From an uncultured Litorivicinus sp. (lineage in GTDB: Bacteria > Pseudomonadota > Gammaproteobacteria > Pseudomonadales > Litorivicinaceae), in assembly GCA_938091715.1 (NCBI GenBank), contig CALKMT010000208.1:1-11232 (forward strand): a stretch of 11,232 bases of DNA. Reading direction: 5' to 3'. Below are positions 1 to 7,270 of the stretch, piece after piece (the first letter of the stretch is position 1; the number at the start of each line of letters is the position of its first letter). The notes beneath the pieces are model-generated. The model was not told the origin of the DNA. It ran no database searches and saw only the letters and a program-made list of their open reading frames with translations. Both the position numbers and the translations under genes were made by a program.

Positions 1-1086
1 GTTGAACAGGGTGGGTGTCGAGGACATGTAGTCAAAGCTGGACAGCAGCTTGTAGAACTCGATCGCTCGCGCCTCGCGGTTTTCCTCTTCCAGCGCCAGG
101 CCCATGGCGACGCGCATGAAAAAGATCTGCGGCAGCTCGAAGCGAGTTTCGTTGGAATGGATGAAATAGCGGTCGTACAGGGTTTGCAGGCCCAAATAGC
201 CAAACTGCAAGTCACGATCGACTTCGATCGCGGCGCCCAGTTTATCTAGGTCGTAGTTGTTCAGCTCTTCCGAGACCAATTCCAGCTCGGAGGCTTTCTT
301 GATGTAGGCCTTCAGGGCTTCGGGGTAGTGGGTGTGCATGTCTGCATGGGTGGCATTTTCAGCGATGCCCATGAAGCTCAGGCCTTCGGCCCGGATGATG
401 TCCATCAGCAGGCGTGCAGTGACCTGGCTGTAGTTGGGCTCTTCCTCGACCAAAACACGGGACGTCATGACCAGGGCGGTGCTGACCTCTTTAGTCGGAA
501 TGCCGTCGTACAGGTTACGCAGCGTGTCCTCTAGGATGCGCTCGCCATCAACGTTTTCCAGATCGGCGGTGGCCTCGTCAACGATAAAACGCAGACGTCC
601 CACGTCCAGGGCGGTGGTGCTGCCGTCGGCTAGGGTCACGTTAATGCTGGGGTGCAATTCTTCTTGGTGTTGCGGCGCTTGCGCGGCACGTTTTTCTGCT
701 TGGGCTGCACGATACAAAACAAAGGCTTTGGCGGTTTTGTGTTCGCCTGCGCGCATCAGCACCAACTCTACCTGGTCTTGGATGTCTTCGATGTGCAGGG
801 TGCCACCCGAGGGCATACGGCGCAGGTAAGTGGCTTCGACCATGTCGGTGAAGCGTTCGCACATTTCCCGAACTCGGGCACTGCCAGACGCCTGGCCACC
901 CTCGACGGCCAAGAAGGCCTTGGTCACTGCGACCGTGACCTTGGAGCGGTCAAAAGGTACTACAACACCGTTACGCTTGATGACCCGAAAGGCCCCGGGG
1001 CGAATCTCTGTGCTTTGATCAAGCTGGGTATGACTGCCATCAACTGGCGTCTGAGTGCTGGCGCTGGTTTGCGTGCCCAAATCCAT
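1..1086 (-). CDS. nrdA: Ribonucleoside-diphosphate reductase, class Ia, large (alpha) subunit; N-terminal part, runs off the window
   Basis: NrdA with NrdB reduces ribonucleoside diphosphates to deoxyribonucleotides in the cytoplasm for DNA synthesis. The reading frame is open from the ATG at 1086 to base 1, giving 362 codons; the catalytic barrel and stop codon lie outside the window. After a short polar leader, residues about 33-125 form an ATP-cone (FRVIKRNGVVVPFDRSKVTV at the start, then RRMPSGGTLHIEDIQDQVEL), the allosteric on/off domain that senses ATP/dATP. Residues about 138-230 may be a second, degenerate cone of the kind known in Pseudomonas NrdA. The last residues (FDYMSSTPTLFN) match the conserved entry to the catalytic domain. 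The start is supported by AAGGA six bases upstream. Family identity is confident; whether nrdB follows cannot be seen. Regulation appears to involve NrdR and perhaps DnaA (see upstream sites). Confidence 0.95.
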   Translation of the reverse strand, partial: MDLGTQTSASTQTPVDGSHTQLDQSTEIRPGAFRVIKRNGVVVPFDRSKVTVAVTKAFLAVEGGQASGSARVREMCERFTDMVEATYLRRMPSGGTLHIEDIQDQVELVLMRAGEHKTAKAFVLYRAAQAEKRAAQAPQHQEELHPSINVTLADGSTTALDVGRLRFIVDEATADLENVDGERILEDTLRNLYDGIPTKEVSTALVMTSRVLVEEEPNYSQVTARLLMDIIRAEGLSFMGIAENATHADMHTHYPEALKAYIKKASELELVSEELNNYDLDKLGAAIEVDRDLQFGYLGLQTLYDRYFIHSNETRFELPQIFFMRVAMGLALEEENREARAIEFYKLLSSFDYMSSTPTLFN

Positions 1087-1137
1087 AACAATTCCTTGGC
1101 CCCTGGGGTCCGACTGGCGAATATCATTCTTCTTGAG

Positions 1138-1153
1138 ACACAAGATATAGTGG
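1138..1153 (-). promoter_or_regulatory. NrdR box, promoter-proximal
   Basis: ACACAAGATATAGTGG (plus strand) matches the NrdR consensus acaCwAtATaTwgtgt at 14 of 16 positions by eye. It overlaps the candidate nrdA -10 element and lies 52 bp upstream of the ATG. NrdR is the nucleotide-sensing zinc-finger/ATP-cone repressor of ribonucleotide reductase genes and usually binds paired boxes. Confidence 0.8.
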
Positions 1154-1170
1154 TTTTGGGCCTTCGCCAA
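1142..1170 (-). promoter_or_regulatory. Candidate sigma-70 promoter of nrdA
   Basis: On the minus strand TTGGCG (1170-1165) is followed after 17 bases by TATCTT (1147-1142), each 4 of 6 to consensus. The start point would be near 1135, giving a leader of about 50 nt. The two NrdR boxes cover or touch both elements, consistent with repression by blocking polymerase. The hexamers alone are only moderate; position and boxes support the call. Confidence 0.45.
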
Positions 1171-1185
1171 CCCTTTATGTAGTGT
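1170..1185 (-). promoter_or_regulatory. NrdR box, promoter-distal
   Basis: ACCCTTTATGTAGTGT matches the NrdR consensus at 13 of 16 positions. Its start is exactly 32 bp from the first box, three helical turns, which is the arrangement expected for a cooperative NrdR pair. It abuts the candidate -35 element. Confidence 0.72.
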
Positions 1186-1203
1186 TTTTTGTTGTTCTTA
1201 AGC

Positions 1204-1212
1204 TGTGGATAA
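1204..1212 (-). promoter_or_regulatory. DnaA box upstream of nrdA
   Basis: TGTGGATAA on plus is TTATCCACA on minus, the perfect consensus DnaA box. It lies 19 bp beyond the distal NrdR box. In E. coli DnaA binds upstream of nrdAB and ties dNTP production to replication initiation, so the location is meaningful. A second, poor match (TGTGGGTTA, 7 of 9) is at 1291-1299. Confidence 0.6.
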
Positions 1213-1298
1213 GCTGGGGGCGCATGTTGGGCAAACGATGCACAGGACGCAATCCCAGTCCTGACAAGGCATCTAAGGATTGCAAGACGTTGTGGGTT

Positions 1299-1318
1299 AA
1301 ATTTCGATGAAATTTTTT
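1299..1318. repeat. AT-rich inverted repeat with T-tract after the HDOD gene
   Basis: AAATTTC-GAT-GAAATTT is a perfect 7-bp inverted repeat followed by further T residues on plus. It lies 9 bp beyond the stop of the HDOD gene and could end that transcript, although the T-run is on the plus side and the stem is AT-rich, so terminator function is weakly supported. Confidence 0.35.
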
Positions 1319-1323
1319 CCCGT

Positions 1324-2175
1324 TTACGGGCCTAACAATTGCCCTAACTCGCTAATGCGTTGTTCCTGATCGGGATCCCCCATGCCGCCAATGCCCGGCT
1401 CGACCGGCAGTTGCAGGGCTTGCCATTTACGGTACGCGGCCAGACTCGGTAGCGCAGGGCCTGGCCGGGGCCCGTCTTCGCGCACGGACCAATGTGCTAG
1501 TTGAGCCGTATCGGCAGCGGTCAGGGTGTCGCCTGGGCTGTTGCGTGACCAATGATCCCGCTGGGCCACGTCGCTGATTTGATCGCTGGGGAACTTCCAA
1601 CGATCCAAGAGGTAAGCCGCGGCACTGGGACCGGCGGTGGCCTCGAGGGCATCAAAGCGTACCTGGGTACCCAGTTCATCGATGTGTTCGTGTTGGTCAA
1701 TCCAGGCCACCAAGGGCAGTGCGCCTAGATTTTGTAACAACACCAACAACAGGGCCTCGGCCGGTTCCACCTGCGCCGTCTGGTCGGCCAAAAATGTGGC
1801 TCTTACGGCGGTGGCCTGGGTGCGTTCCCAGGCGTTCTTCAACAGGCGCTTGCCGGTCGCCGTGCCGTGAAAGAGTTGTTTCAGTAAATGGGCATTGGCC
1901 AAGGCGTGGGTGCGATCCCGCCCCAGGCGCATAATGGCCATGTCCAGGGTGGCGACCGGCACTCGGCCGCGGTTTAACACCGAGTTGGCGGATCGGACCA
2001 AGGCTGCGGTGACCCCGGGTTCTTGGCTAAGTGCCTGGGTGACCAGCGCTGGGTCGTAATCCTGTTCGGCCATCAAGTCGTGCAGCTCAAAGGCTAAGTC
2101 GGGCAGCACCGGCAGGCGGATTTGGCGGTCTTCAAGGCTGTGCAGGAATTCGCTGGCGAGGGTCTCAAGATGCAT
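1324..2175 (-). CDS. HDOD-domain protein (signalling/output domain), 283 aa
   Basis: Residues about 18-215 fit an HDOD domain: the opening RLPVLPDLAFELHDLM, then QEPGVTAALVRSANS and the helix AIMRLG are the typical run of conserved positions. HDOD domains are related to HD phosphohydrolases but generally lack the metal-binding HD pair, and occur in bacterial signalling proteins, often acting as protein-interaction modules. There is no receiver, GGDEF, EAL or membrane segment here; the protein is HDOD followed by a proline- and glycine-rich tail of about 60 residues. The ATG at 2175 has GGAG seven bases upstream. An out-of-frame ATG lies 5 bp further upstream. It is a stand-alone gene 125 bp downstream of the csp gene and 237 bp upstream of nrdA. 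The domain call is good; the pathway it serves is unknown. Confidence 0.8.
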   Translation of the reverse strand: MHLETLASEFLHSLEDRQIRLPVLPDLAFELHDLMAEQDYDPALVTQALSQEPGVTAALVRSANSVLNRGRVPVATLDMAIMRLGRDRTHALANAHLLKQLFHGTATGKRLLKNAWERTQATAVRATFLADQTAQVEPAEALLLVLLQNLGALPLVAWIDQHEHIDELGTQVRFDALEATAGPSAAAYLLDRWKFPSDQISDVAQRDHWSRNSPGDTLTAADTAQLAHWSVREDGPRPGPALPSLAAYRKWQALQLPVEPGIGGMGDPDQEQRISELGQLLGP

Positions 2176-2278
2176 GGCATGGCTCCGTGGCGGACATGCC
2201 TAACTAAAGCAGGGATTCGGGGGCCTTGAGTGTGAGCAGGATCACGCGGGGCGTTTAGGGCAAGGGGGAATTATTGAC

Positions 2279-2294
2279 GCGGGCTTGCGCCCGC
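2279..2294 (-). terminator. GC-rich stem-loop after the cold-shock gene, possible terminator
   Basis: GCGGGC-TTGC-GCCCGC on plus reads on the minus transcript as a perfect 6-bp GC stem closed by a GCAA tetraloop, six bases after the csp stop codon. The sequence after it is AT-rich but lacks a clean U-run, so it may be a weak terminator or a 3'-end stabiliser. Confidence 0.45.
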
Positions 2295-2300
2295 TGGGTG

Positions 2301-2510
2301 TTAGATGGCCAATACGTCTTCGGCTTGAAAGCCCTTTTGGGTTTCTAGGATGCTGTACTCGACCATCTGGCCGTCCAGCAAACTGCGATGTCCGTCACCG
2401 CGTATGTTGCGGTAGTGCACGAAAACGTCCGCGCCGTCGAACCGTTTGATGAAGCCAAATCCTTTAGCGTCGTTGAACCACTTGACCGTACCCGTCTCTC
2501 GAGAACTCAT
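2301..2510 (-). CDS. CspA-family cold-shock domain protein, 69 aa
   Basis: A single cold-shock domain, the usual length of about 70 residues for CspA paralogues. TGTVKWFNDAKGFGFI contains the first beta strands and RNP1 (KGFGFI), and VFVHY is RNP2; these aromatic side chains stack on single-stranded RNA or DNA. Such proteins melt mRNA secondary structure or act as RNA chaperones; not all are cold-induced, and which paralogue this is cannot be told. The ATG at 2510 is preceded by a perfect GGAGG with a 5-base spacer. The gene lies 86 bp downstream of valS on the same strand. The gap contains nested inverted repeats that would fall in its leader if it has its own promoter, but no convincing promoter was found there. 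Confidence 0.93.
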   Translation of the reverse strand: MSSRETGTVKWFNDAKGFGFIKRFDGADVFVHYRNIRGDGHRSLLDGQMVEYSILETQKGFQAEDVLAI

Positions 2511-2532
2511 GCGAACCTCCTACAGCGTTAAT

Positions 2533-2585
2533 GCAATTGCCCCTGAACCCTAGGTCGAAACCGACCGGAGTGCGGAGGCAATTGC
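2533..2585 (-). repeat. Nested inverted repeats between valS and the cold-shock gene
   Basis: GCAATTGCC at 2533-2541 and GGCAATTGC at 2577-2585 are perfect 9-bp inverted arms, each containing the palindrome GCAATTGC. Between them GGTCG-AAAC-CGACC (2553-2566) forms an inner hairpin. The unit could be an RNA structure in the csp leader, a paired operator, or part of the end of the valS transcript; there is no U-run after it on minus. Confidence 0.45.
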
Positions 2586-2596
2586 TCGCCGTATCG

Positions 2597-5350
2597 CTAG
2601 AGTGTGTTCAGCTTCACAACCTGCGCTTGCAGTCGGTCAAGCGTCGCCTTGGCATCGGCCAGTTTGGCTTTCTCTTTGTCGACCACCTCGGCGGGGGCTT
2701 TGGAGACGAACTTTTCGTTTGACAGCTTGCTCTCGGTCCGTTGGATGTCGCCCTCGAGGCGGGTGACTTCTTTGCTCAACCGGGCAATTTCCGCTTCGGC
2801 ATCGATCAAACCGGCCATCGGCACCAGCACTTCCATCTCGCCGACCACACCCATGCTCGAGACCGGGGCCTCTGCGCCGTCTAGCCAACTGAGTTCGGCC
2901 ACGCCGGCCAGGCTTTTCAGCCAGGTTTCGCAGGTTGTCGCCAATTCACGGTCCTGGGCGTCCCCGGCATTTAGCAGCACGGTCAGCTTTTTCGACGGCG
3001 GGATGTTCATCTCGCCGCGAATGGTGCGCACCGCGACCACGGTGGATTTCAACCAGGCCACGGCTGCGTCGGCCTCGGGATCGATCTTGCCGGATTCGGC
3101 CTGGGGGTAGGGGGCTTGGCTGATGCTGTCCCCGCCTTGGGCCAAGCGCGGCGCCACGGTTTGCCAAATTTCCTCGGTGATAAACGGCATGATGGGGTGT
3201 GCCAGGCGCAACGCGGCCTCGAGTACCGCCATCAGGGTGCGACGGGTGGCGGCTTTTTCCGCCTCGCTGGCCTCGCCATTTAGGACCGGCTTGGTCAGCT
3301 CTAGGTACCAGTCGCAGTATTCGTTCCAGATAAATTCGTAGATGGCCTGGGCTGCCATGTCCAAGCGCAAATTGGCGAAGGCACGCTCGACTTCGGCCTC
3401 GACCGCTTGCAGGCGGCTGACGATCCAGCGATCCACCAACGAGGGTTTCAGCTCCTCGGTTTGGGTCAGATCCGCGCCCTCGACATTCATCAACACAAAG
3501 CGCGTGGCGTTCCACAGCTTGTTGCAGAAGTTACGATAGCCCGCCACTCGTTCCAGATTGAAATTGATGTCCCGCCCGGTCGATGCCATCGCGGCAAAGG
3601 TGAAACGCAAGGCATCGGTGCCAAAGGCATCGATCCCATCGGGGAATTCCTTGCGGGTGGCCTTTTCGATCTTTTTCGCCATCTGCGGCTGCATCATGTT
3701 GCCGGTGCGCTTTTGCACCAGGGTTTCCAAGTCGATGCCGTCAATCAGATCGATCGGGTCCAGCACGTTGCCCTTGGACTTGGACATTTTTTTGCCCTCG
3801 CCGTCGCGTACCAGGCCGTGCACATAGACCTTTTTGAACGGCACTTCGCCGCGGAACTTCAAGGTCATCATGATCATTCGGGCGACCCAAAAGAAAATGA
3901 TGTCAAAGCCCGTGACCAGCACGTCAGTGGGGTGGAACTTGGCCAGCTCCGGGGTCTCGTCCGGCCAGCCTAGAGTGGAAAAGGTCCACAACGCCGAGCT
4001 GAACCAGGTGTCCAGGACGTCGTTGTCCTGGGTCAATACCCGATCGCCTAGGTCGTTTTGTTGCCGAACTTCGGCCTCCGAGCGCCCGACATAAACGTTG
4101 CCGGCTTCGTCATACCAGGCCGGAATGCGGTGTCCCCACCACAGTTGTCGGCTGATGCACCAGTCCTGCAGATCCCGCATCCAGGCAAAGTAGGTGTTCT
4201 CCCACTGCTTGGGCACGAATTCGATGTCGCCATTTTCCACCGCCTCGATGGCGGGCTTGGCCAGCTCGGCCACAGCGACGTACCACTGATCGGTCAGATA
4301 GGGTTCCAGCACGGCGCCAGATCGGTCGCCCCGGGGCACCGGCAGGCGGTGGTCTTTGACCTCGACCAACAGCCCGGCGGCTTCAAAGTCGGCAACGATG
4401 GCCTTGCGCGCCTCAAAGCGATCCATGCCCTGGTACTTTTCAGGGGCGTGAACATTGATGCTGGCGTCGTCGTTTAGGACGTTCAGCATGGGCAGGTCGT
4501 GGCGCTTGCCCATTTCGTAGTCGTTAAAGTCGTGGGCCGGGGTGATTTTCACGCACCCCGTTCCAAACTCGGGATCCACATAGTCATCCGCGATGATCGG
4601 AATTTCGCGTCCGACCAGGGGCAGCGTGATGGTTTTGCCCACTAGGGCGGCATAGCGCTCGTCCTCGGGATGGACCGCCACGGCCTGATCGCCCAGCATG
4701 GTTTCTGGGCGGGTGGTCGCCACCACCAGCTCGCCGCTGCCATCGCTTAGGGGATAGCGCAGGTGCCAGATGTGGCCGTTTTCTTCCTCGTTCTCGACTT
4801 CCAGATCCGAAACCGCTGTTTTCAGAACCGGGTCCCAATTGACCAAGCGTTTGCCGCGATAAATCAGGCCCTCTTGGTGCAACTGAACAAAGACTTCTTG
4901 GACGGCCCGGGACAAGTCCTCGTCCATGGTGAATCGCTCGCGGCTCCAATCGACTGACGAGCCCAAGCGGCGCAGCTGCCCGGTGATGTTGCCACCGGAT
5001 TCGGCTTTCCAGTCCCAGACCTTGTCGATAAAGGCGTCGCGGCCTAGATCGTGGCGGCTGACGCCCTGGCCTTCGAGTTTGCGCTCGACCAGCATTTGCG
5101 TGGCGATACCGGCGTGGTCGGTACCGACCTGCCACAGGGTGTCATGGCCCTTCATACGGTGGTAACGCACCAGCGCATCCATGATGGTGTTATTGAACGC
5201 ATGCCCCATGTGCAAGCTGCCCGTGACGTTGGGCGGGGGAATCATGATGCAGTAGGGGTCGCCGGTGCCGCTGGGTTTGAAACACCCCTGGGCTTCCCAT
5301 TGGGCGTATAGATCTTTCTCGATCAGCGAAGGGTCGAATGCCTTTTCCAT
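2597..5350 (-). CDS. valS: Valyl-tRNA synthetase, 917 aa
   Basis: Class I aminoacyl-tRNA synthetase that charges tRNA-Val with valine in the cytoplasm. The HIGH-type signature is at PPPNVTGSLHMGH (residues 38-50) and the KMSKS loop at 521-525 (followed by KGNVLDP). The editing (CP1) domain, which hydrolyses mischarged threonyl-tRNA, is visible around TTRPETMLGDQAVAVHPED (212-230) and GTGCVKITPAHDFNDYEMG. An anticodon-binding helical domain follows, and the last about 70 residues are the Leu- and Lys-rich coiled coil typical of bacterial ValRS that contacts tRNA. At 917 residues the length is normal. The ATG at 5350 lies 13 nt after the holC stop and has no good Shine-Dalgarno sequence, so its translation is probably coupled to holC. 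It is the last gene of pepA-holC-valS. Confidence 0.98.
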   Translation of the reverse strand: MEKAFDPSLIEKDLYAQWEAQGCFKPSGTGDPYCIMIPPPNVTGSLHMGHAFNNTIMDALVRYHRMKGHDTLWQVGTDHAGIATQMLVERKLEGQGVSRHDLGRDAFIDKVWDWKAESGGNITGQLRRLGSSVDWSRERFTMDEDLSRAVQEVFVQLHQEGLIYRGKRLVNWDPVLKTAVSDLEVENEEENGHIWHLRYPLSDGSGELVVATTRPETMLGDQAVAVHPEDERYAALVGKTITLPLVGREIPIIADDYVDPEFGTGCVKITPAHDFNDYEMGKRHDLPMLNVLNDDASINVHAPEKYQGMDRFEARKAIVADFEAAGLLVEVKDHRLPVPRGDRSGAVLEPYLTDQWYVAVAELAKPAIEAVENGDIEFVPKQWENTYFAWMRDLQDWCISRQLWWGHRIPAWYDEAGNVYVGRSEAEVRQQNDLGDRVLTQDNDVLDTWFSSALWTFSTLGWPDETPELAKFHPTDVLVTGFDIIFFWVARMIMMTLKFRGEVPFKKVYVHGLVRDGEGKKMSKSKGNVLDPIDLIDGIDLETLVQKRTGNMMQPQMAKKIEKATRKEFPDGIDAFGTDALRFTFAAMASTGRDINFNLERVAGYRNFCNKLWNATRFVLMNVEGADLTQTEELKPSLVDRWIVSRLQAVEAEVERAFANLRLDMAAQAIYEFIWNEYCDWYLELTKPVLNGEASEAEKAATRRTLMAVLEAALRLAHPIMPFITEEIWQTVAPRLAQGGDSISQAPYPQAESGKIDPEADAAVAWLKSTVVAVRTIRGEMNIPPSKKLTVLLNAGDAQDRELATTCETWLKSLAGVAELSWLDGAEAPVSSMGVVGEMEVLVPMAGLIDAEAEIARLSKEVTRLEGDIQRTESKLSNEKFVSKAPAEVVDKEKAKLADAKATLDRLQAQVVKLNTL

Positions 5351-5363
5351 TTAATTTGGAGTC

Positions 5364-5792
5364 TCAGATTTTGTCAGTTTCGAAGCGTTTGAGCGTATGC
5401 CCGCGGTCTTTGTAGTGGACCCAGCGAGTGCGCGCAGCGGCCAATAGTGTATCTGCACTGGGTACGACTTCACAGAGATGCTCGAAACGCGCGTAGTGCG
5501 TCGGCACCTGATCGGTCAGGTTGATCAGCACATCTTGGTGGCTGTCCCATTCAGCGCCTGCGACCACATCCAGGCCAGCTTCGGGCTGGGCGGCCTCGGT
5601 GCGGTGGGGCAGAAATGCATCGGCCGGATAAGACCACAACAGCTCAGACAGGGCGCTTTGTTGCTCGGTATCCCCAGTCAGCATCATGACCTGGTGCCCC
5701 TTGCGGCGCAGCACCCGGGCCAGACGGATGGCAAATTTCGCCGAGTCCATCCAGTCCTGTTCTGGGCAAATATAAAAGCGAACGCTGGTCAT
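5364..5792 (-). CDS. holC: DNA polymerase III chi subunit, 142 aa
   Basis: Chi pairs with psi in the clamp-loader assembly of the replicative DNA polymerase and binds the C-terminal tail of SSB. The protein begins MTSVRFYICPEQD, contains the conserved region LLWSYPADAFLPH (about 51-63) and DVLINLTDQVP, and ends with RWVHYKDRGHTLKRFETDKI, all of which fit HolC; E. coli HolC is 147 residues. The frame is open a further 47 codons upstream, inside pepA, but that extension is Arg- and His-rich shadow sequence. The ATG at 5792 overlaps the pepA stop as ATGA, so I chose it; there is no strong RBS, which suggests translational coupling to pepA. The pepA-holC-valS order is conserved in many gammaproteobacteria and supports the assignment. 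Confidence 0.93.
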   Translation of the reverse strand: MTSVRFYICPEQDWMDSAKFAIRLARVLRRKGHQVMMLTGDTEQQSALSELLWSYPADAFLPHRTEAAQPEAGLDVVAGAEWDSHQDVLINLTDQVPTHYARFEHLCEVVPSADTLLAAARTRWVHYKDRGHTLKRFETDKI

Positions 5793-7210
5793 CCAGCGCG
5801 CTTCAACAACCAGTTCATTAGCAAGGGTACGGGGCGGCCGGTGGCGCCTTTGGCCTTGCCGCTGACCCAGGCGGTGCCTGCGATGTCCAAGTGAGCCCAG
5901 GGGGTGTCGTTGACAAAGCGTGACAAAAAGCACGCCGCGGTGATGGTGCCCGCGTCCCGGCCACCGATGTTGCCCATGTCAGCAAAGTTTGAATCCAACT
6001 GCTTGTCGTATTCCTCGCTGATCGGCAGGCGCCAGGCGGTGTCCATGGCATCCTGGCCGGCCGCCAGCAGTTGGTCTGCCAACTCGTCGTCGTTGCCCAA
6101 CAGCCCGGTGTTGTGATGCCCCAGGGCAATGATGCAGGCCCCGGTCAGGGTGGCCATGTCGACGATGCAGCTGGGTTTGTCTTGTTGCACATAGGTCAGT
6201 GCGTCACACAGTACCAAACGGCCCTCGGCGTCGGTGTTCAAAATCTCGATGGTCTGGCCGGACATGCTGGTGACCACGTCGCCGGGTTTGGTGGCCCGGC
6301 CCGAGGGCATGTTTTCTGCACAGGCAATGACCGCCACGATGTTCAGCGGCAGATCCAATGCGACCGCGGCCTTCATCACGCCCAGCACGGTGGCAGCACC
6401 GCACATGTCGTATTTCATCTCGTCCATGCCGGCACCGGGTTTGATGCTGATCCCGCCGGTGTCAAAGGTGATGCCCTTGCCGACCAGGGCAATCGGCGCC
6501 TCGTCGGCACCGTTGTTAAAGCGCATGACCGCCAATTGGCTGGGTTCGTCCGAGCCATGACCGACGCTTAATAGGCTGTGCATGCCGAGCTGGCGCATTT
6601 CGTCCTCGCCCAGCACCTCGACGTTGAGGTTGGCGTGGTCCAGCTGTTTTGCTTGCGCCGCCAAATAGGTGGGCGTGCAGGTGTTGGCGGGCAGGTTGCC
6701 CAGCTCGCGAGTCAGATTGGCGCCCTGAGCGATTTCGTGGCCGGTCTTGGCCTCATTCAAGTGCGCCGGTACGTCAAATTTGGCCAGGACGCTGGCGTCG
6801 GGCAATTCTTTGGTGCCAAAGGTCTCGCGATATTGGTACGCGCCCAGACCCAGGTGCAGCCCCAACTGACGCATAAAGCCCTCGTCCAATGTGGCCTGGG
6901 GGGCCAATGTGGCCCGTAGAATGCCTTTTTTGACCGCTTCCCCGGCGATCGCTTTGGCGGCCTTGTCCAGCGCCTTGGCTGACAGCTTGTCCGCCTCGCC
7001 CAAGCCAACCAGCAACAGGCGTTTGGCACTGAGTCCGGCAGGCGCGGGAATCATCAATTGCGTGCCGGCCTTGCCGGTAAAGTCGCCATTTTGCACGCAT
7101 TGGGCGTAGGCCGGGATGTCAATGGCGGGGGCTTCGTCGGTGTGCAGGGCAACCACCAGCAGATCGGTCGCGTGATCTGACAGGGCGGCGGGGCATAAAT
7201 CAAATAGCAT
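5789..7210 (-). CDS. pepA: Leucyl aminopeptidase, M17 family (PepA), 473 aa
   Basis: Two-metal cytoplasmic aminopeptidase that removes N-terminal amino acids from peptides; E. coli PepA also binds DNA in Xer recombination and carAB control. All active-site residues are present by motif. GKGITFDTGGISIK supplies metal-binding K245 and D250 and catalytic K257; KYDM supplies D268; NTDAEGR supplies D327, E329 and R331. Their spacing equals that of bovine lens LAP (82 residues from the first Lys to the Asp of NTDAEGR). I start at the ATG at 7210 because GGAG lies six bases upstream; a TTG at 7222, four codons earlier, overlaps that RBS and is less likely. It is the first gene of the pepA-holC-valS operon and is divergent from lptF across 60 bp. 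Whether it keeps the DNA-binding role is not shown by sequence alone. Confidence 0.96.
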   Translation of the reverse strand: MLFDLCPAALSDHATDLLVVALHTDEAPAIDIPAYAQCVQNGDFTGKAGTQLMIPAPAGLSAKRLLLVGLGEADKLSAKALDKAAKAIAGEAVKKGILRATLAPQATLDEGFMRQLGLHLGLGAYQYRETFGTKELPDASVLAKFDVPAHLNEAKTGHEIAQGANLTRELGNLPANTCTPTYLAAQAKQLDHANLNVEVLGEDEMRQLGMHSLLSVGHGSDEPSQLAVMRFNNGADEAPIALVGKGITFDTGGISIKPGAGMDEMKYDMCGAATVLGVMKAAVALDLPLNIVAVIACAENMPSGRATKPGDVVTSMSGQTIEILNTDAEGRLVLCDALTYVQQDKPSCIVDMATLTGACIIALGHHNTGLLGNDDELADQLLAAGQDAMDTAWRLPISEEYDKQLDSNFADMGNIGGRDAGTITAACFLSRFVNDTPWAHLDIAGTAWVSGKAKGATGRPVPLLMNWLLKRAG

Positions 7211-7225
7211 GGGGCGCTCCAATAG

Positions 7226-7253
7226 CGGTTTTTCCGGTAGGATACCGGTTTTT
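7226..7253. promoter_or_regulatory. Hairpin and repeats in the pepA/lptF divergent region
   Basis: CCGGTA-GGA-TACCGG (7234-7248) is a perfect 6-bp inverted repeat followed by TTTTT on plus. CGGTTTTT occurs at 7226-7233 and again at 7246-7253, a 20-bp period, and GCGGTTT recurs at 7261. TAGGAT (7238-7243) could be the lptF -10 element, but no -35 match is clear. The site may be an operator for one or both promoters; the hairpin plus T-run also looks like a small attenuator ahead of lptF. Confidence 0.4.
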
Positions 7254-7270
7254 ATGATTCGCGGTTTGGT

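Noticed and set aside
3407..3973. Long open frames on the plus strand opposite valS, and similar ones opposite pepA and nrdA
   Set aside because: They are mirror frames of strongly coding genes with no RBS and no recognisable domain.
5793..5933. N-terminal extension of holC to 5933
   Set aside because: It lies within the 3' end of pepA, has Arg/His-rich shadow composition, and the ATGA overlap marks the normal start.
7211..7222. TTG start of pepA four codons upstream
   Set aside because: It overlaps the GGAG that sits six bases before the ATG at 7210.
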